Below are positions 6,757-15,694 of a DNA stretch of 64,000 bases, in pieces (position 1 is the stretch's first letter; each line of letters starts with the position of its first letter). The position numbers and the translations under genes are program-made. The stretch is from positions 1 to 64,000 of the forward strand of contig SFHC01000006.1 of NCBI GenBank assembly GCA_004555725.1. The letters are read 5' to 3'. This stretch comes from [Eubacterium] saphenum. Lineage in GTDB: Bacteria; Bacillota; Clostridia; Peptostreptococcales; Anaerovoracaceae. The notes below the pieces were generated by a model. The model had not been told where the DNA came from. It saw only the letters and a list, made by a program, of their open reading frames with translations, and searched no databases.

Positions 6757-7671
6757 TTATATTTCATCTCTGAAGTTCAGCGTCTTCTTCAGCCCGTCAA
6801 CGCCGACTCTGGCATTCGGGAAAACTTTCGTCGCGTTGGACTCATATTCCTTTGGATCGGTAATGCTCTGGCTGAAGTGGGTGAGCCAGAGCTCTTTTGC
6901 GTCTGCTGCTTCTGCGAGTCCGGCAGCCTCTGCGAATGTCATGTGTCCCCACTGTTTTGCTTTTTCGATTTTCTCATCGTCCGGGTAATTGCCTTCCAGA
7001 ATCATCAGATCTGCATCTTTTCCGTAATGGATGATCGAATCACACGGGCGGGTGTCTGTGGAGTAAACGATCTTCAGTCCCGGCCGGCTGCGTCCAAGTA
7101 CATCCTTCGGTTCATAGAGCTGATCGCCGATTTTTACCGGTTCGCCGCTCTGCAGCACAGACCAGGCGCGTACAGGAATATTCAGAGACTTTGCTTTTTC
7201 AGGATCAAATTTTCCGGCGCGCGGCAGGGAAATCTGATACCCGAGGCACGGGATCACATGCTGTACCGGAAAGGCTTCGATCTGCATATCTCCGCAGCTC
7301 AGCTCCGTCTCTGCCTTTCCGTCCGTCTCACAGGCGAGCACTTTAAACGGAATCGGCGCGATGACGAGAAGGCACTGCAGAAGATTAGCAAGGCCCGGCG
7401 GTCCGATGATGGTGACGTCCTCGGTGCGTCCGGCGTTTCCCATGGACAAAAGGAGACCGGCAAGGCCTGCAACGTGATCGGCATGAAAATGGGTCAGACA
7501 GATTGTATCAATCGGTTTCAGACGGCAGGACGCCTCCGCCATTGCAATCTGCGTTCCTTCCCCGCAGTCAATCAGGATGCTGTGTCCTCCGGATGTAATA
7601 TAAAAAGAGGTCAGCCAGCGATTCTTCAGCGGAACCATGCCGGCTGTCCCGAGCAGGCAGACATCAATCAT
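6757..7671 (-). CDS. rnz: Ribonuclease Z
   Basis: A 304-residue metallo-beta-lactamase fold enzyme of the RNase Z family, the endonuclease that removes tRNA 3' trailers. The zinc motif T-H-F-H-A-D-H appears near residue 61-67, with S-T-D-T-R-P, an E-G-N-Y-P segment and a late G-H-M-T/L-T-H-F-S pair giving the remaining ligands. The N-terminus M-I-D-V-C-L-L-G-T is typical of the family, which favours the ATG at 7671 (SD AGGAGG ten bases upstream) over the one at 7680. It is a single gene convergent with the feo locus. Confidence 0.92.
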   Translation of the reverse strand: MIDVCLLGTAGMVPLKNRWLTSFYITSGGHSILIDCGEGTQIAMAEASCRLKPIDTICLTHFHADHVAGLAGLLLSMGNAGRTEDVTIIGPPGLANLLQCLLVIAPIPFKVLACETDGKAETELSCGDMQIEAFPVQHVIPCLGYQISLPRAGKFDPEKAKSLNIPVRAWSVLQSGEPVKIGDQLYEPKDVLGRSRPGLKIVYSTDTRPCDSIIHYGKDADLMILEGNYPDDEKIEKAKQWGHMTFAEAAGLAEAADAKELWLTHFSQSITDPKEYESNATKVFPNARVGVDGLKKTLNFRDEI

Positions 7672-7948
7672 AATTTTCATTCCTCCTGTACTTTTGTTTA
7701 TCTGTTGATGCTGTACAGCATGCCGGCATCCGGCATACTGTAATTTTTTACATCTCTCTTTCTCTGTATATGTCTATTGTAACTTTTTTTCGGTTGTCTG
7801 TAAATCATTGCACTATGCGGATGATGTTCTGCACATTATGCAGAGAAACATGCGGAAGAAAATCAAAAATATTAAACGCAGAACTCGCAGAACTATCGTA
7901 TAAACGCAAAAATTGTGAAAAGATTCTGTGATGATAGCGTGAAAGGTA

Positions 7949-7977
7949 TTGAAATGAACGAGAATGATCTGTATACT
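7949..7977 (+). promoter_or_regulatory. Promoter of the OpuC-type operon
   Basis: TTGAAA (7949-7954) and TATACT (7972-7977) are spaced by 17 bases and predict a leader of about 140 bases. The leader contains a short inverted repeat near 8068-8084 followed by TTCTTTT, which might attenuate transcription. Otherwise the 7672-8125 gap holds nothing I can support as a gene. Confidence 0.7.
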
Positions 7978-8125
7978 TTTTATTAGCCTAAAGATATTTT
8001 TTTGTAAAAAGGCTGCGGCGAGTGAGCTGTCCCGCCTGAAAATGGATTCTGCATTCCTGGCGGAGCGACAGAGCACCCGTCTGTTCTTTTCAGCATGAAA
8101 TATGCTTTATGAGGGGGGATCGGGA

Positions 8126-9241
8126 ATGATACAGTTTGAACATGTCAGTAAGAGTTATGGTAAAAACCATATTCTCAAAAATATGAATTTTACAATTCCG
8201 GACGGTAAATTTGTTGTTTTGATTGGAAAATCCGGATGCGGAAAAACGACAACGCTGAAAATGATCAATCGTCTGATCACACCGACTTCAGGGCGAGTTT
8301 TGATCGACGGGCAGGACATCAGCCAGATGAATCCGTCTGATTTGAGACGGCATATCGGGTATGTCATTCAGCAGATTGGACTTTTTCCGAACATGACTAT
8401 TGAGCAGAATGTCTCTGTGGTACCGAGACTGCTGAAATATGATAAAGATAAATGTCATAAAATTTCAGAAAATCTTCTGGAATCGATCCATATGGAAAAA
8501 TATAAAGATAAGTATCCCTCGGAACTTTCCGGAGGACAGCAGCAGAGAATCGGCGTATTACGAGCGCTTGCGGCATCGCCTCCGGTTGTCCTGATGGATG
8601 AGCCGTTCGGCGCACTTGATCCGATGACCAGAGACGAGCTTCAGATTGAAATCAAGAATATGCAGAAGCGGCTGAATAAGACGATCGTCTTTGTTACGCA
8701 TGATATGAATGAGGCGCTGCGTCTTGCCGATATCATCGTCTTCATCGATCACGGTGAAATTGTCCAGATGGACAGCCCGGAAGAGATTCTGCGTCATCCG
8801 GCAAACCGGCTGGTCCGCGATTTCCTGGGGAAGCATGTGTCAGAAGAACAGAAGCCTTCAAAGGTTGAAGATTTTATGCTCACCAATGTCAAGTACGTGC
8901 GAAGCAGCCGCGGTGTTCGGGAATGTGCAGAAATGATGGCCAGAAACAGCATTGATTCACTTCTTGCTGTTGACGATGAGAATCGGTATATCGGAACGAT
9001 CAAAATCGGTGACATGATGCACTGGGGCAGGAATCTGGAGACTGTAGAGCCATTGATCCGAACAGATGCACGGACGGTACAGGTTGGTGAAGAGGCGAAA
9101 GAGAGCTTTGACTACCTGCTGGATACCAATGCGGATTATGTCGTTGTTCTGAATCCGGATAAGTCGATTGCAGGAATCATCACCAAGACCAGTGTAGCGC
9201 GTTCTGTCGCTGAAAATCTCTGGGGAGGTGAAGAATCGTGA
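8126..9241 (+). CDS. Glycine betaine/compatible-solute ABC transporter ATPase with CBS domains
   Basis: A 371-residue ATP-binding subunit of the OpuA/OpuC type. Walker A is GKSGCGKTT (about residues 35-43), the signature is L-S-G-G-Q-Q-Q-R, and Walker B is V-V-L-M-D-E-P-F-G-A-L-D. After about residue 240, two CBS repeats extend to the C-terminus. In this family they sense ionic strength or c-di-AMP. It powers uptake of betaine, choline or carnitine, and the exact substrate is not readable. The ATG at 8126 has an AGGGGGGA site upstream. The stop overlaps the GTG of the permease gene (GTGA), so they are translationally coupled. Confidence 0.92.
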   Translation: MIQFEHVSKSYGKNHILKNMNFTIPDGKFVVLIGKSGCGKTTTLKMINRLITPTSGRVLIDGQDISQMNPSDLRRHIGYVIQQIGLFPNMTIEQNVSVVPRLLKYDKDKCHKISENLLESIHMEKYKDKYPSELSGGQQQRIGVLRALAASPPVVLMDEPFGALDPMTRDELQIEIKNMQKRLNKTIVFVTHDMNEALRLADIIVFIDHGEIVQMDSPEEILRHPANRLVRDFLGKHVSEEQKPSKVEDFMLTNVKYVRSSRGVRECAEMMARNSIDSLLAVDDENRYIGTIKIGDMMHWGRNLETVEPLIRTDARTVQVGEEAKESFDYLLDTNADYVVVLNPDKSIAGIITKTSVARSVAENLWGGEES

Positions 9242-9879
9242 GAACTATCATGGCAACTTACGGGCACCTGCTGCTGAAAGCGATCGGCGTGCACATGTTC
9301 TACGTAACCGTTTCCGTGGTCTGCGGATTCTTTATCGGGTTAATCGGAGGGATTCTGCTGTCCAGGATCCCGCGCGCATCGTTCGTCATTCTTCCGGTTG
9401 TTTCTGTATTTCAGACAATTCCGGGTTTGGCGTTCATCGGAATTTTGTTTCTGATCATCGGCATGCATCCGGTTACGGTGCTGATTGCACTGACAGTATA
9501 CGCCATATTTCCTGTACTGAAGAACACGTATGAAGGTATACTGAATATCGATCCCCAGTACATCGAAGCCGCGAGGGGATGCGGGATGACAAGCGGACAG
9601 ATGCTCCGCATGGTGCAGCTGCCCCTCGCATCTCCGGAAATCGTCGCCGGCCTTCGCATGGCTGCGGTGTATACCGTCAGCTGGGCCGTCCTTGCAGCGA
9701 TGATCGGACTTGGCGGACTGGGAGACTTCATCTATCAGGGAACAGCTTCAAATAACAACACTCTGATCCTTCTGGGCGCGGTGCCGGCAGCGCTTCTTGC
9801 GATTGTGATCGGAGCCGTCATTGATCTTCTCCAGAAAAAACTGACGCCGAAAGGAATGCAGGAGGTGGTGGATCGATGA
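9238..9879 (+). CDS. OpuC-type ABC transporter permease
   Basis: A 213-residue inner-membrane permease with about five to six helices and the binding-protein-dependent transport signature around E-A-A-R-G-C-G-M-T (EAA loop), which contacts the ATPase. It belongs to the OpuCB/OpuCD type. The start is GTG behind GGGGAGGTG. It overlaps its upstream partner by four bases, and its TGA overlaps the ATG of the fused permease/binding-protein gene (ATGA). It would form a heterodimeric channel with the permease half of the next protein. Confidence 0.9.
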   Translation: MRTIMATYGHLLLKAIGVHMFYVTVSVVCGFFIGLIGGILLSRIPRASFVILPVVSVFQTIPGLAFIGILFLIIGMHPVTVLIALTVYAIFPVLKNTYEGILNIDPQYIEAARGCGMTSGQMLRMVQLPLASPEIVAGLRMAAVYTVSWAVLAAMIGLGGLGDFIYQGTASNNNTLILLGAVPAALLAIVIGAVIDLLQKKLTPKGMQEVVDR

Positions 9880-11396
9880 GCATGAGCATTATTGTAGACC
9901 ATCTGTTTATGGTCCTTGCGGCGAGTGTGCTGGCGATCGCAATTGGAATTCCGCTCGGCATCCTGGCACATGTATATAAGAAAGCAAAACCATGGATTCT
10001 CCATGTTGTCGACGTTCTGCAGACGATCCCGGCGCTGGCTCTTCTGGGTTTGATCATGATTGTTGCCGGCGCAGGCAAACTCACAGTAATCATCGGTCTG
10101 ACCCTGTATTCACTGCTTCCGGTTGTGCGAAACACCTACCTCGGACTGCATCAGGTTGATCCCGGAGTCAGAGAAGCAGCCAGAGGAATCGGCATGACCA
10201 GAATGGAACGGATCGTTCAGGTAGAGTTTCCTATTGCTTTTCCGACAATACTGACCGGAATCCGCATCGCCGTCATCAATGCGATCGGAACGGCTGTATT
10301 TGCGGCGTTTGTCGGGGGAGGCGGCGTCGGAGACGCCATGTATCAGGCAATCCGTATTCACGATATGAAGATGATCTTAGGATCTACGGCAGTCCTGATG
10401 CTGATGGCCGTCGTCCTCGATTCCCTGATGAGTCTGTGTGAGAAAAAGATCCGGAAAACGCACAGTGATAATACGCACATCATACGCACCCTTGCTGTGA
10501 TCCTTGCGGCATTTGTCGTCATCATCCCGTTTGAAGCCGGGCAGAAAATCAACCCGGATGAACTGATTATGTACGACGGCAATTACAGTGAAGTCCGGAT
10601 CATGGTCAGAATGGCAAAAGATCTGATTGAGGACAAAACAAACCTGCATGTGGTCATCAAGGATGAAATGTCGCAGGTGAATAATTTTAAAATTATGAAA
10701 GGAAAGAAACGCAGCTGTGACCTGATGTTCAGTTACGACGGAACGGTGCTGACTACGTTTATGCACAAAGATCCAAAGGACGTACCAGAGAATATGGCAC
10801 TGTATGACTATGTGAACCGCCAGTCAAAACGGAGATATGGTATTTCCATGACAGGAAAAGTCGGCTTTAATAATACATATGCGATTGCTGTTCCAAAGAG
10901 AATCGCGGAAAAATATCACCTGAAAACGATTTCCGATCTGGTTCCGGTTGCCGATAAACTGACCTTCGGCGCAGAGCATGATTTCTTTACCCATGAAGGG
11001 AGCGCAAAATATTATCCGTTTGTAAAATACTACGGACTGAAATTCAAATCGTATAAGGCGGTTGATGAGAGTCTGAAATATAATGCGATCGAGCATGGCG
11101 CATTTCAGGTTACAGAGGTATATGCCACAGATGGACTGAATAAAAAGGCCGGTTTGGTCATTCTGAAAGATGACCGACATTTCTTCCCAGAGTATAACGG
11201 GTCCTATTATGTGAAAGACAGCACCTATAAGCGATTTCAAAAGAAGGCGCCGGAGCTGAAGGAGGTTCTGCAGGAACTGAATGGAAAAATATCCACAGAA
11301 GATATGCAGAACATGACGTATCAGGTTGATGTAAAGGGAAAGACACCAGATGAAGTCGCAGAGAAATTCCTGAAACAGAAGGGACTGATTCATTAA
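9876..11396 (+). CDS. Fused OpuC-type permease and solute-binding protein
   Basis: A 506-residue fusion. Residues 1-about 195 form a second permease domain with its own EAA loop (E-A-A-R-G-I-G-M-T). A further membrane helix near residues 205-225 leads into a C-terminal OpuAC-type substrate-binding domain (about 230-506) displayed outside the membrane. In four-gene opuC operons the corresponding permease and lipoprotein are separate, whereas here they are tethered, as in OpuA-type systems. With the preceding ATPase and permease it makes a complete importer for a quaternary-ammonium compatible solute, involved in osmotic adaptation (inference). It overlaps its neighbour by four bases. Confidence 0.9.
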   Translation: MSMSIIVDHLFMVLAASVLAIAIGIPLGILAHVYKKAKPWILHVVDVLQTIPALALLGLIMIVAGAGKLTVIIGLTLYSLLPVVRNTYLGLHQVDPGVREAARGIGMTRMERIVQVEFPIAFPTILTGIRIAVINAIGTAVFAAFVGGGGVGDAMYQAIRIHDMKMILGSTAVLMLMAVVLDSLMSLCEKKIRKTHSDNTHIIRTLAVILAAFVVIIPFEAGQKINPDELIMYDGNYSEVRIMVRMAKDLIEDKTNLHVVIKDEMSQVNNFKIMKGKKRSCDLMFSYDGTVLTTFMHKDPKDVPENMALYDYVNRQSKRRYGISMTGKVGFNNTYAIAVPKRIAEKYHLKTISDLVPVADKLTFGAEHDFFTHEGSAKYYPFVKYYGLKFKSYKAVDESLKYNAIEHGAFQVTEVYATDGLNKKAGLVILKDDRHFFPEYNGSYYVKDSTYKRFQKKAPELKEVLQELNGKISTEDMQNMTYQVDVKGKTPDEVAEKFLKQKGLIH

Positions 11397-11515
11397 GAAG
11401 GCCGGATAAACAGATTCCCTCCGGGTATTCTGGCATGATTACGGAAACAAAAGACGTGTCTGCCCAAATGCCGCGATTCGTGGTAAAATAAAAAATGAAC
11501 TGAAATTGCAGAAAA

Positions 11516-11557
11516 GCCGGCGCGCCGTCGTCCGTGAAAGACACTGGGCGCGCCGGC
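11516..11557. terminator. GC-rich hairpin after the transporter operon
   Basis: GCCGGCGCGCC (11516-11526) pairs perfectly with GGCGCGCCGGC (11547-11557) around a 20-base loop. There is hardly a T-run, so it may be a weak terminator or transcript-stabilising stem. Confidence 0.5.
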
Positions 11558-11608
11558 CTTGATGTATAGAAATGCACACTTTGATGCATGCAGAAAGGGA
11601 AGGCAAAA

Positions 11609-12136
11609 ATGAATCAGAATGTTGATTTTCAGAAGCTGCGTGAGGATGCAGTTTATATTTTTCATAATGGCCTGGCCTGTTCGGAATCTGTCATTTATGC
11701 AATCAAAAAGGATCTGGATCCAGATATTCCAGATGCGCTGATTGCAGCGAGCAGCGGATTTCCGTGGGGAATGGGAGGAGCAGGCTGCACCTGCGGCGCA
11801 CTGGCCGGCGGAGTTATGCTGATCGGGCACTATTTTGGAAGAACGCAGCCGAAAGGATCTGAGTACGCGCGCTGTCAGAAACTCACGAGGGAATATCATG
11901 ACGCGTTCTGCGGGTATGCGGGGCATGCCTGCTGCGGTGCGATTATTTCCGGAATGGATAAGAATTCAGATGAGCGCAAGGCAAAATGCACGGGAATTGT
12001 TGAACTGGCTGTGACCAAGACGGCATGCATCATTTTACGGGAACAAGGACTGCTCAGCCCGGAACAGGAAGAGGCAGAACTTCAAAAAGTGCGTGATCAG
12101 AACCGGCGTGTCGAGCGTGCAGGAGCCGCTTTATGA
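11609..12136 (+). CDS. C_GCAxxG_C_C family (split-Soret-type) protein
   Basis: A 175-residue cytoplasmic protein of the C_GCAxxG_C_C family, named for its cysteine pattern. An early Cys in A-C-S-E-S, G-C-T-C-G-A-L-A-G-G, a later F-C-G-Y-A-G-H-A-C-C-G and another Cys are all present. Members are thought to bind a redox metal centre in anaerobes, but function is unknown. I use the ATG at 11609, which has GGGAAGG six bases upstream, rather than the one at 11588. Its stop overlaps the start of the TetM-like/Rae1 fusion (ATGA), so the two are co-translated. Whether that means a functional link is open. Confidence 0.85.
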   Translation: MNQNVDFQKLREDAVYIFHNGLACSESVIYAIKKDLDPDIPDALIAASSGFPWGMGGAGCTCGALAGGVMLIGHYFGRTQPKGSEYARCQKLTREYHDAFCGYAGHACCGAIISGMDKNSDERKAKCTGIVELAVTKTACIILREQGLLSPEQEEAELQKVRDQNRRVERAGAAL

Positions 12137-14856
12137 AGCGTATCGTAACGGGTATTCTTGCGCACGTTGATGCCGGGAAAACGACGCTGTCTGAAGCTAT
12201 GCTATATAAGACCGGGGAAATCACCCGTCCGGGGCGTGTCGACCACGGGACATCCTTCCTGGACACCGGAAAATTGGAACGGAGCCGGGGGATCACGATT
12301 TTTTCTAAACAGGCGCAGCTGAGCTGGCAGGACATGCAGATGACGATTCTGGATACACCGGGTCACGTTGATTTTGTTTCAGAAACAGAGCGGACGCTGC
12401 CGGTGCTGGATTATGCCATTCTGCTGATCAGCGCGGGATCGGGCATTCAGAGTCACACAGAGACACTGTGGAAACTGCTGAAAAGAAACAGGATCCCGAC
12501 ATTCATATTCATGAACAAAATGGATCTTTCCATTCATAAGAAAGCGGAATGGATTGAAATTCTGCAGGAACGCCTTGGAGCGGGATTTACGGATTTTTCC
12601 GTAACCGGAGGCGAGCGTTTTACTGACAGTCTGACACTGGGTTCAGAAAAACTGATGGAACTCGCGCTAGACGGGCAGCCGCTTACGGATTCTGCGATTG
12701 CGGAAGCCATACGGAGACGGGAAGTGTTTCCGGTGTTTTTCGGTTCAGCGCTGAAGATGGAGGGTGTTTCGGCGTTCCTGGACGGCCTTGCCAGGTTCAC
12801 TTTGTCTGAAAAAAAGAAGGATGCGTTCGGTGCGAGGATCTATAAGATTGCGCGCGATGAGAATGATGTGCGTCTGACGTTTATGAAAATCACGGGCGGA
12901 TCGCTGCGTGTGAAGGATCGTCTGAGCGGGACGGCGGATGACGGAGAGCCATGGGAAGAGAAGGTAAATGAATTACGCCTGTATTCCGGACAGCAGTACC
13001 GTGCAGTTCAGGAAGCCGGGCAGGGCACGATCATTGCTGCGGCAGGGCTGACGCAGTCACATGCCGGAGACGGCTGCGGATTTGAAAAGAATATGCATCC
13101 GGAAATTCTGGAGCCTTTTCTTACGTACACGGTGACCTCTGAAGATGGAACGGATTATCACACGCTGCTGCAGGAGATCCGGGAGCTGGCAGAAGAGGAC
13201 CCCAAGCTGCATGTGAGCTGGAAAGCGGCGGAGCAGGAGATCCGCGTTCAGATCATGGGTCAGGTGCAGCTGGAGGTGCTGAAGCAGACGATGCAGGACC
13301 GGTTCGGGCGCAGCGTGTCATTCAGTTCCGGAAAGATCATGTATAAAGAAACCATCGCTGAGCCGGTAGAAGGTGTCGGCCATTTTGAGCCGCTGAGGCA
13401 TTACGCAGAGGTGCATCTTTTGCTTGAACCGCTGGAACGGGGAAGCGGGCTGTCGTTTCAGTCTGTGGCGCCGGTGGATCAGCTGAACCGGAACTGGCAG
13501 AGCCAGATTATGACAGCGCTGCAGGATTATGCGCACATCGGCGTGCTGACGGGATCGATTCTGACGGACGTTAAAATCACGCTGGTCAGCGGCAGGGCAA
13601 GTAAAAAACACACGGAAGGCGGAGATTTCCGGCAGGCTGCGCTTAGAGCCGTCCGGAACGGGCTGATGAAGGCGGAAAATATTCTGCTTGAGCCGTGGTT
13701 TAAATTCCGGATTGAGGTTCCGACAGAGAATGTCGGACGTGCGATGACCGATCTGCAGAAAATGAACGGTTCATTTCAGCCCCCGGAAGCAGAAGACGGG
13801 AGGTCTGTGCTGAACGGCCGCGGGCCTGCCGGAGAGCTTATGCTCTATCAGGAAGAACTGACGCGCTACAGCCGCGGAACCGGACGGATTTATCTTCAGC
13901 TGGACGGCTACGACACATGTCATAATACCGAGGAGGTTCTGAAAGAAACGGGTTACGATCCTCTGCGTGATGTGGAGAATACCCCGGATTCCGTTTTCTG
14001 CGAGCATGGAGAAAGCAGTATCGTCCCATGGGATGAGGTGGACGAGCATATGCATCTTCCGAGCATCATGGAGAAACAGGATGATTGGGAGGACGAGGCG
14101 CTTGCAGAAGCCCGCGTGCATGCGTATGAGCGCCGGATTGCCGATGACGCAGAGCTGATGGCGATTTTTGAGCGGACGTATGGAGAAATCGGCCAGGATA
14201 AGACCTCAGGAAGAAATGTGCGTATGACAGCAGCAGGTTCCGGAATTTCCGGGGTTCGGATGATCAATGCGGACGGAACGGTCGATTATGGCTATTCGAC
14301 AAAAACAACGCGCAAGGATGAAGCAGACTCCGTAGCAAGGAACCCGGAAGCGGAGAAGCGCGCGCAGCAGAAGCATTCTCATCAGGCGGCACGAAAAAAA
14401 GAAATGGAAAAGCGCGCGCAGACGTATATTATTGTCGACGGATACAACGTGCTGCATAACTGGGACAATCTGGAAGAACTCTGCAGAGTCGATTACGGGG
14501 CTGCCCGCCAGCAGCTTCTCGAGACTTTGTGCAACTATCAGGGGTTCATGCAGTGCCGGATGGCGGTGATCTTTGATGCCTATAAAGTGAAGGGCGGAGG
14601 AGCGGCGAGCAGTACGCGTTTTCACGACATTGACGTCATTTACACGAGTGAAGACCAGACGGCCGACTCCTATATCGAGCGCATGACCAGGGAACTGTCC
14701 GGAAAGTACCAGGTCCGGGTCGTTACAAGCGACAGCCTGGTTCAGCAGATTTCTCTGGGGCACGGCGCGCTCAGGACGTCTTCCCGGGAATTTCAGGGAG
14801 AAGTGCATTCCGTAGAACGTGCGATCCGCAGAGTGATCGGAAAGGAATCGAGTTGA
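12133..14856 (+). CDS. TetM-like translational GTPase fused to a C-terminal Rae1/YacP NYN nuclease domain
   Basis: This 907-residue protein joins two ribosome A-site activities. Residues 1-about 660 follow the EF-G/TetM layout: G1 AHVDAGKTT, R-G-I-T-I, D-T-P-G-H, N-K-M-D, then domains II-V. After a charged, Lys/Gln-rich linker (about 660-760), residues 762-907 match Rae1/YacP: V-D-G-Y-N-V-L, F-D-A-Y-K-V-K-G-G, T-A-D-S-Y-I-E, T-S-D and G-A-L-R-x-S-S-R-E-F. Rae1 cleaves mRNA in the ribosomal A site, and TetM-like GTPases bind there, so the fusion suggests GTPase-guided mRNA cleavage or rescue (inference). Where TetM has the S-P-V loop, this protein reads S-K-K-H-T-E-G-G-D-F-R, so it is probably not a tetracycline-resistance determinant. 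It precedes pyrH-frr. Confidence 0.88.
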   Translation: MKRIVTGILAHVDAGKTTLSEAMLYKTGEITRPGRVDHGTSFLDTGKLERSRGITIFSKQAQLSWQDMQMTILDTPGHVDFVSETERTLPVLDYAILLISAGSGIQSHTETLWKLLKRNRIPTFIFMNKMDLSIHKKAEWIEILQERLGAGFTDFSVTGGERFTDSLTLGSEKLMELALDGQPLTDSAIAEAIRRREVFPVFFGSALKMEGVSAFLDGLARFTLSEKKKDAFGARIYKIARDENDVRLTFMKITGGSLRVKDRLSGTADDGEPWEEKVNELRLYSGQQYRAVQEAGQGTIIAAAGLTQSHAGDGCGFEKNMHPEILEPFLTYTVTSEDGTDYHTLLQEIRELAEEDPKLHVSWKAAEQEIRVQIMGQVQLEVLKQTMQDRFGRSVSFSSGKIMYKETIAEPVEGVGHFEPLRHYAEVHLLLEPLERGSGLSFQSVAPVDQLNRNWQSQIMTALQDYAHIGVLTGSILTDVKITLVSGRASKKHTEGGDFRQAALRAVRNGLMKAENILLEPWFKFRIEVPTENVGRAMTDLQKMNGSFQPPEAEDGRSVLNGRGPAGELMLYQEELTRYSRGTGRIYLQLDGYDTCHNTEEVLKETGYDPLRDVENTPDSVFCEHGESSIVPWDEVDEHMHLPSIMEKQDDWEDEALAEARVHAYERRIADDAELMAIFERTYGEIGQDKTSGRNVRMTAAGSGISGVRMINADGTVDYGYSTKTTRKDEADSVARNPEAEKRAQQKHSHQAARKKEMEKRAQTYIIVDGYNVLHNWDNLEELCRVDYGAARQQLLETLCNYQGFMQCRMAVIFDAYKVKGGGAASSTRFHDIDVIYTSEDQTADSYIERMTRELSGKYQVRVVTSDSLVQQISLGHGALRTSSREFQGEVHSVERAIRRVIGKESS

Positions 14857-14882
14857 AGAGACTGCGCGGTCCATGGTATAAT
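14853..14882 (+). promoter_or_regulatory. Promoter of pyrH-frr
   Basis: TTGAAG (14853-14858), an 18-base spacer and a perfect TATAAT (14877-14882) with an upstream TG (extended -10) lie at the end of the preceding gene, giving a leader of about 75 bases before pyrH. Confidence 0.7.
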
Positions 14883-14961
14883 GAACTGTGAACGGGCAGA
14901 GGATGATTAGAGTGCATGTATTTTTGTACATTATAAATAATAGTTAAAGGAGCAAGTCTTT

Positions 14962-15666
14962 ATGGAACCAAAATATAACCGGGTGCTTCTGAAAATCAGC
15001 GGTGAGGCGCTTTCCGGCGGAAGCGGGAGAGGCATCAATGAAGAGATGACGGCGCTGGTCGCCAGAGAAATCAAGCAGCTGCATGATCTGGGCGTTGAAG
15101 TCGCGATTGTCGTCGGCGGGGGAAATTTCTGGAGGGGAAGAACCAGCCAGAGTATGAAGAGAGAAACCGCAGACTACATCGGCATGCTTGCTACCGTCAT
15201 GAATTCGCTGGCTCTTCAGGACGCGCTGCTTGCAGAAGGTGTTAAAGCCAGAGTGCAGACGTCCATTACGATGAACGAGGTCGCAGAGCCGTATATCTGG
15301 AGAAGAGCGCTGAAAGAACTGAGTGACAAGGACGTTGTGATTTTCGGAGCGGGCATCGGAGAGCCGCATTTTTCCACGGATACAGCGGCAGCGCTGCGCG
15401 CGGTGAATATTGACGCAGATATCATCCTGCTTGCCAAGAATATTGATGCCGTCTATTCAGCAGACCCGAAGACGGATCCAAACGCAGTCAAGTATGACCA
15501 TCTCACCATGAAGGAAGTTCTGGACAGAGAGCTGAAGGTTATGGACCTGACGGCGGCAACAATCTGTATGGAAAACAATATGAAGATTCAGGTGTTCGGA
15601 CTGGCAGAAGAGAACAGCATGGTCAGAGCCGTCTGTGGTGAACAGATCGGAACGCTGATCGAATAA
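14962..15666 (+). CDS. pyrH: UMP kinase
   Basis: A 234-residue hexameric bacterial UMP kinase (amino-acid-kinase fold) converting UMP to UDP. Typical motifs are K-I-S-G-E-A-L-S-G near the start, G-G-G-N-F-W-R-G, the T-S-I-T-M-N segment and D-A-V-Y-S-A-D-P. Length is normal. AAAGGAG lies before the ATG. It stands 28 bases upstream of frr, the standard bacterial pairing, behind its own extended -10 promoter. Confidence 0.97.
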   Translation: MEPKYNRVLLKISGEALSGGSGRGINEEMTALVAREIKQLHDLGVEVAIVVGGGNFWRGRTSQSMKRETADYIGMLATVMNSLALQDALLAEGVKARVQTSITMNEVAEPYIWRRALKELSDKDVVIFGAGIGEPHFSTDTAAALRAVNIDADIILLAKNIDAVYSADPKTDPNAVKYDHLTMKEVLDRELKVMDLTAATICMENNMKIQVFGLAEENSMVRAVCGEQIGTLIE

Positions 15667-15694
15667 TACGAAATTACACAGGAGGACCTAAGAC

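Noticed and set aside
12133..14856. Acquired tetracycline-resistance gene tet(M)
   Set aside because: The protein is TetM-like but lacks the S-P-V loop residues, has a C-terminal NYN nuclease domain and sits among housekeeping genes with no mobile element.
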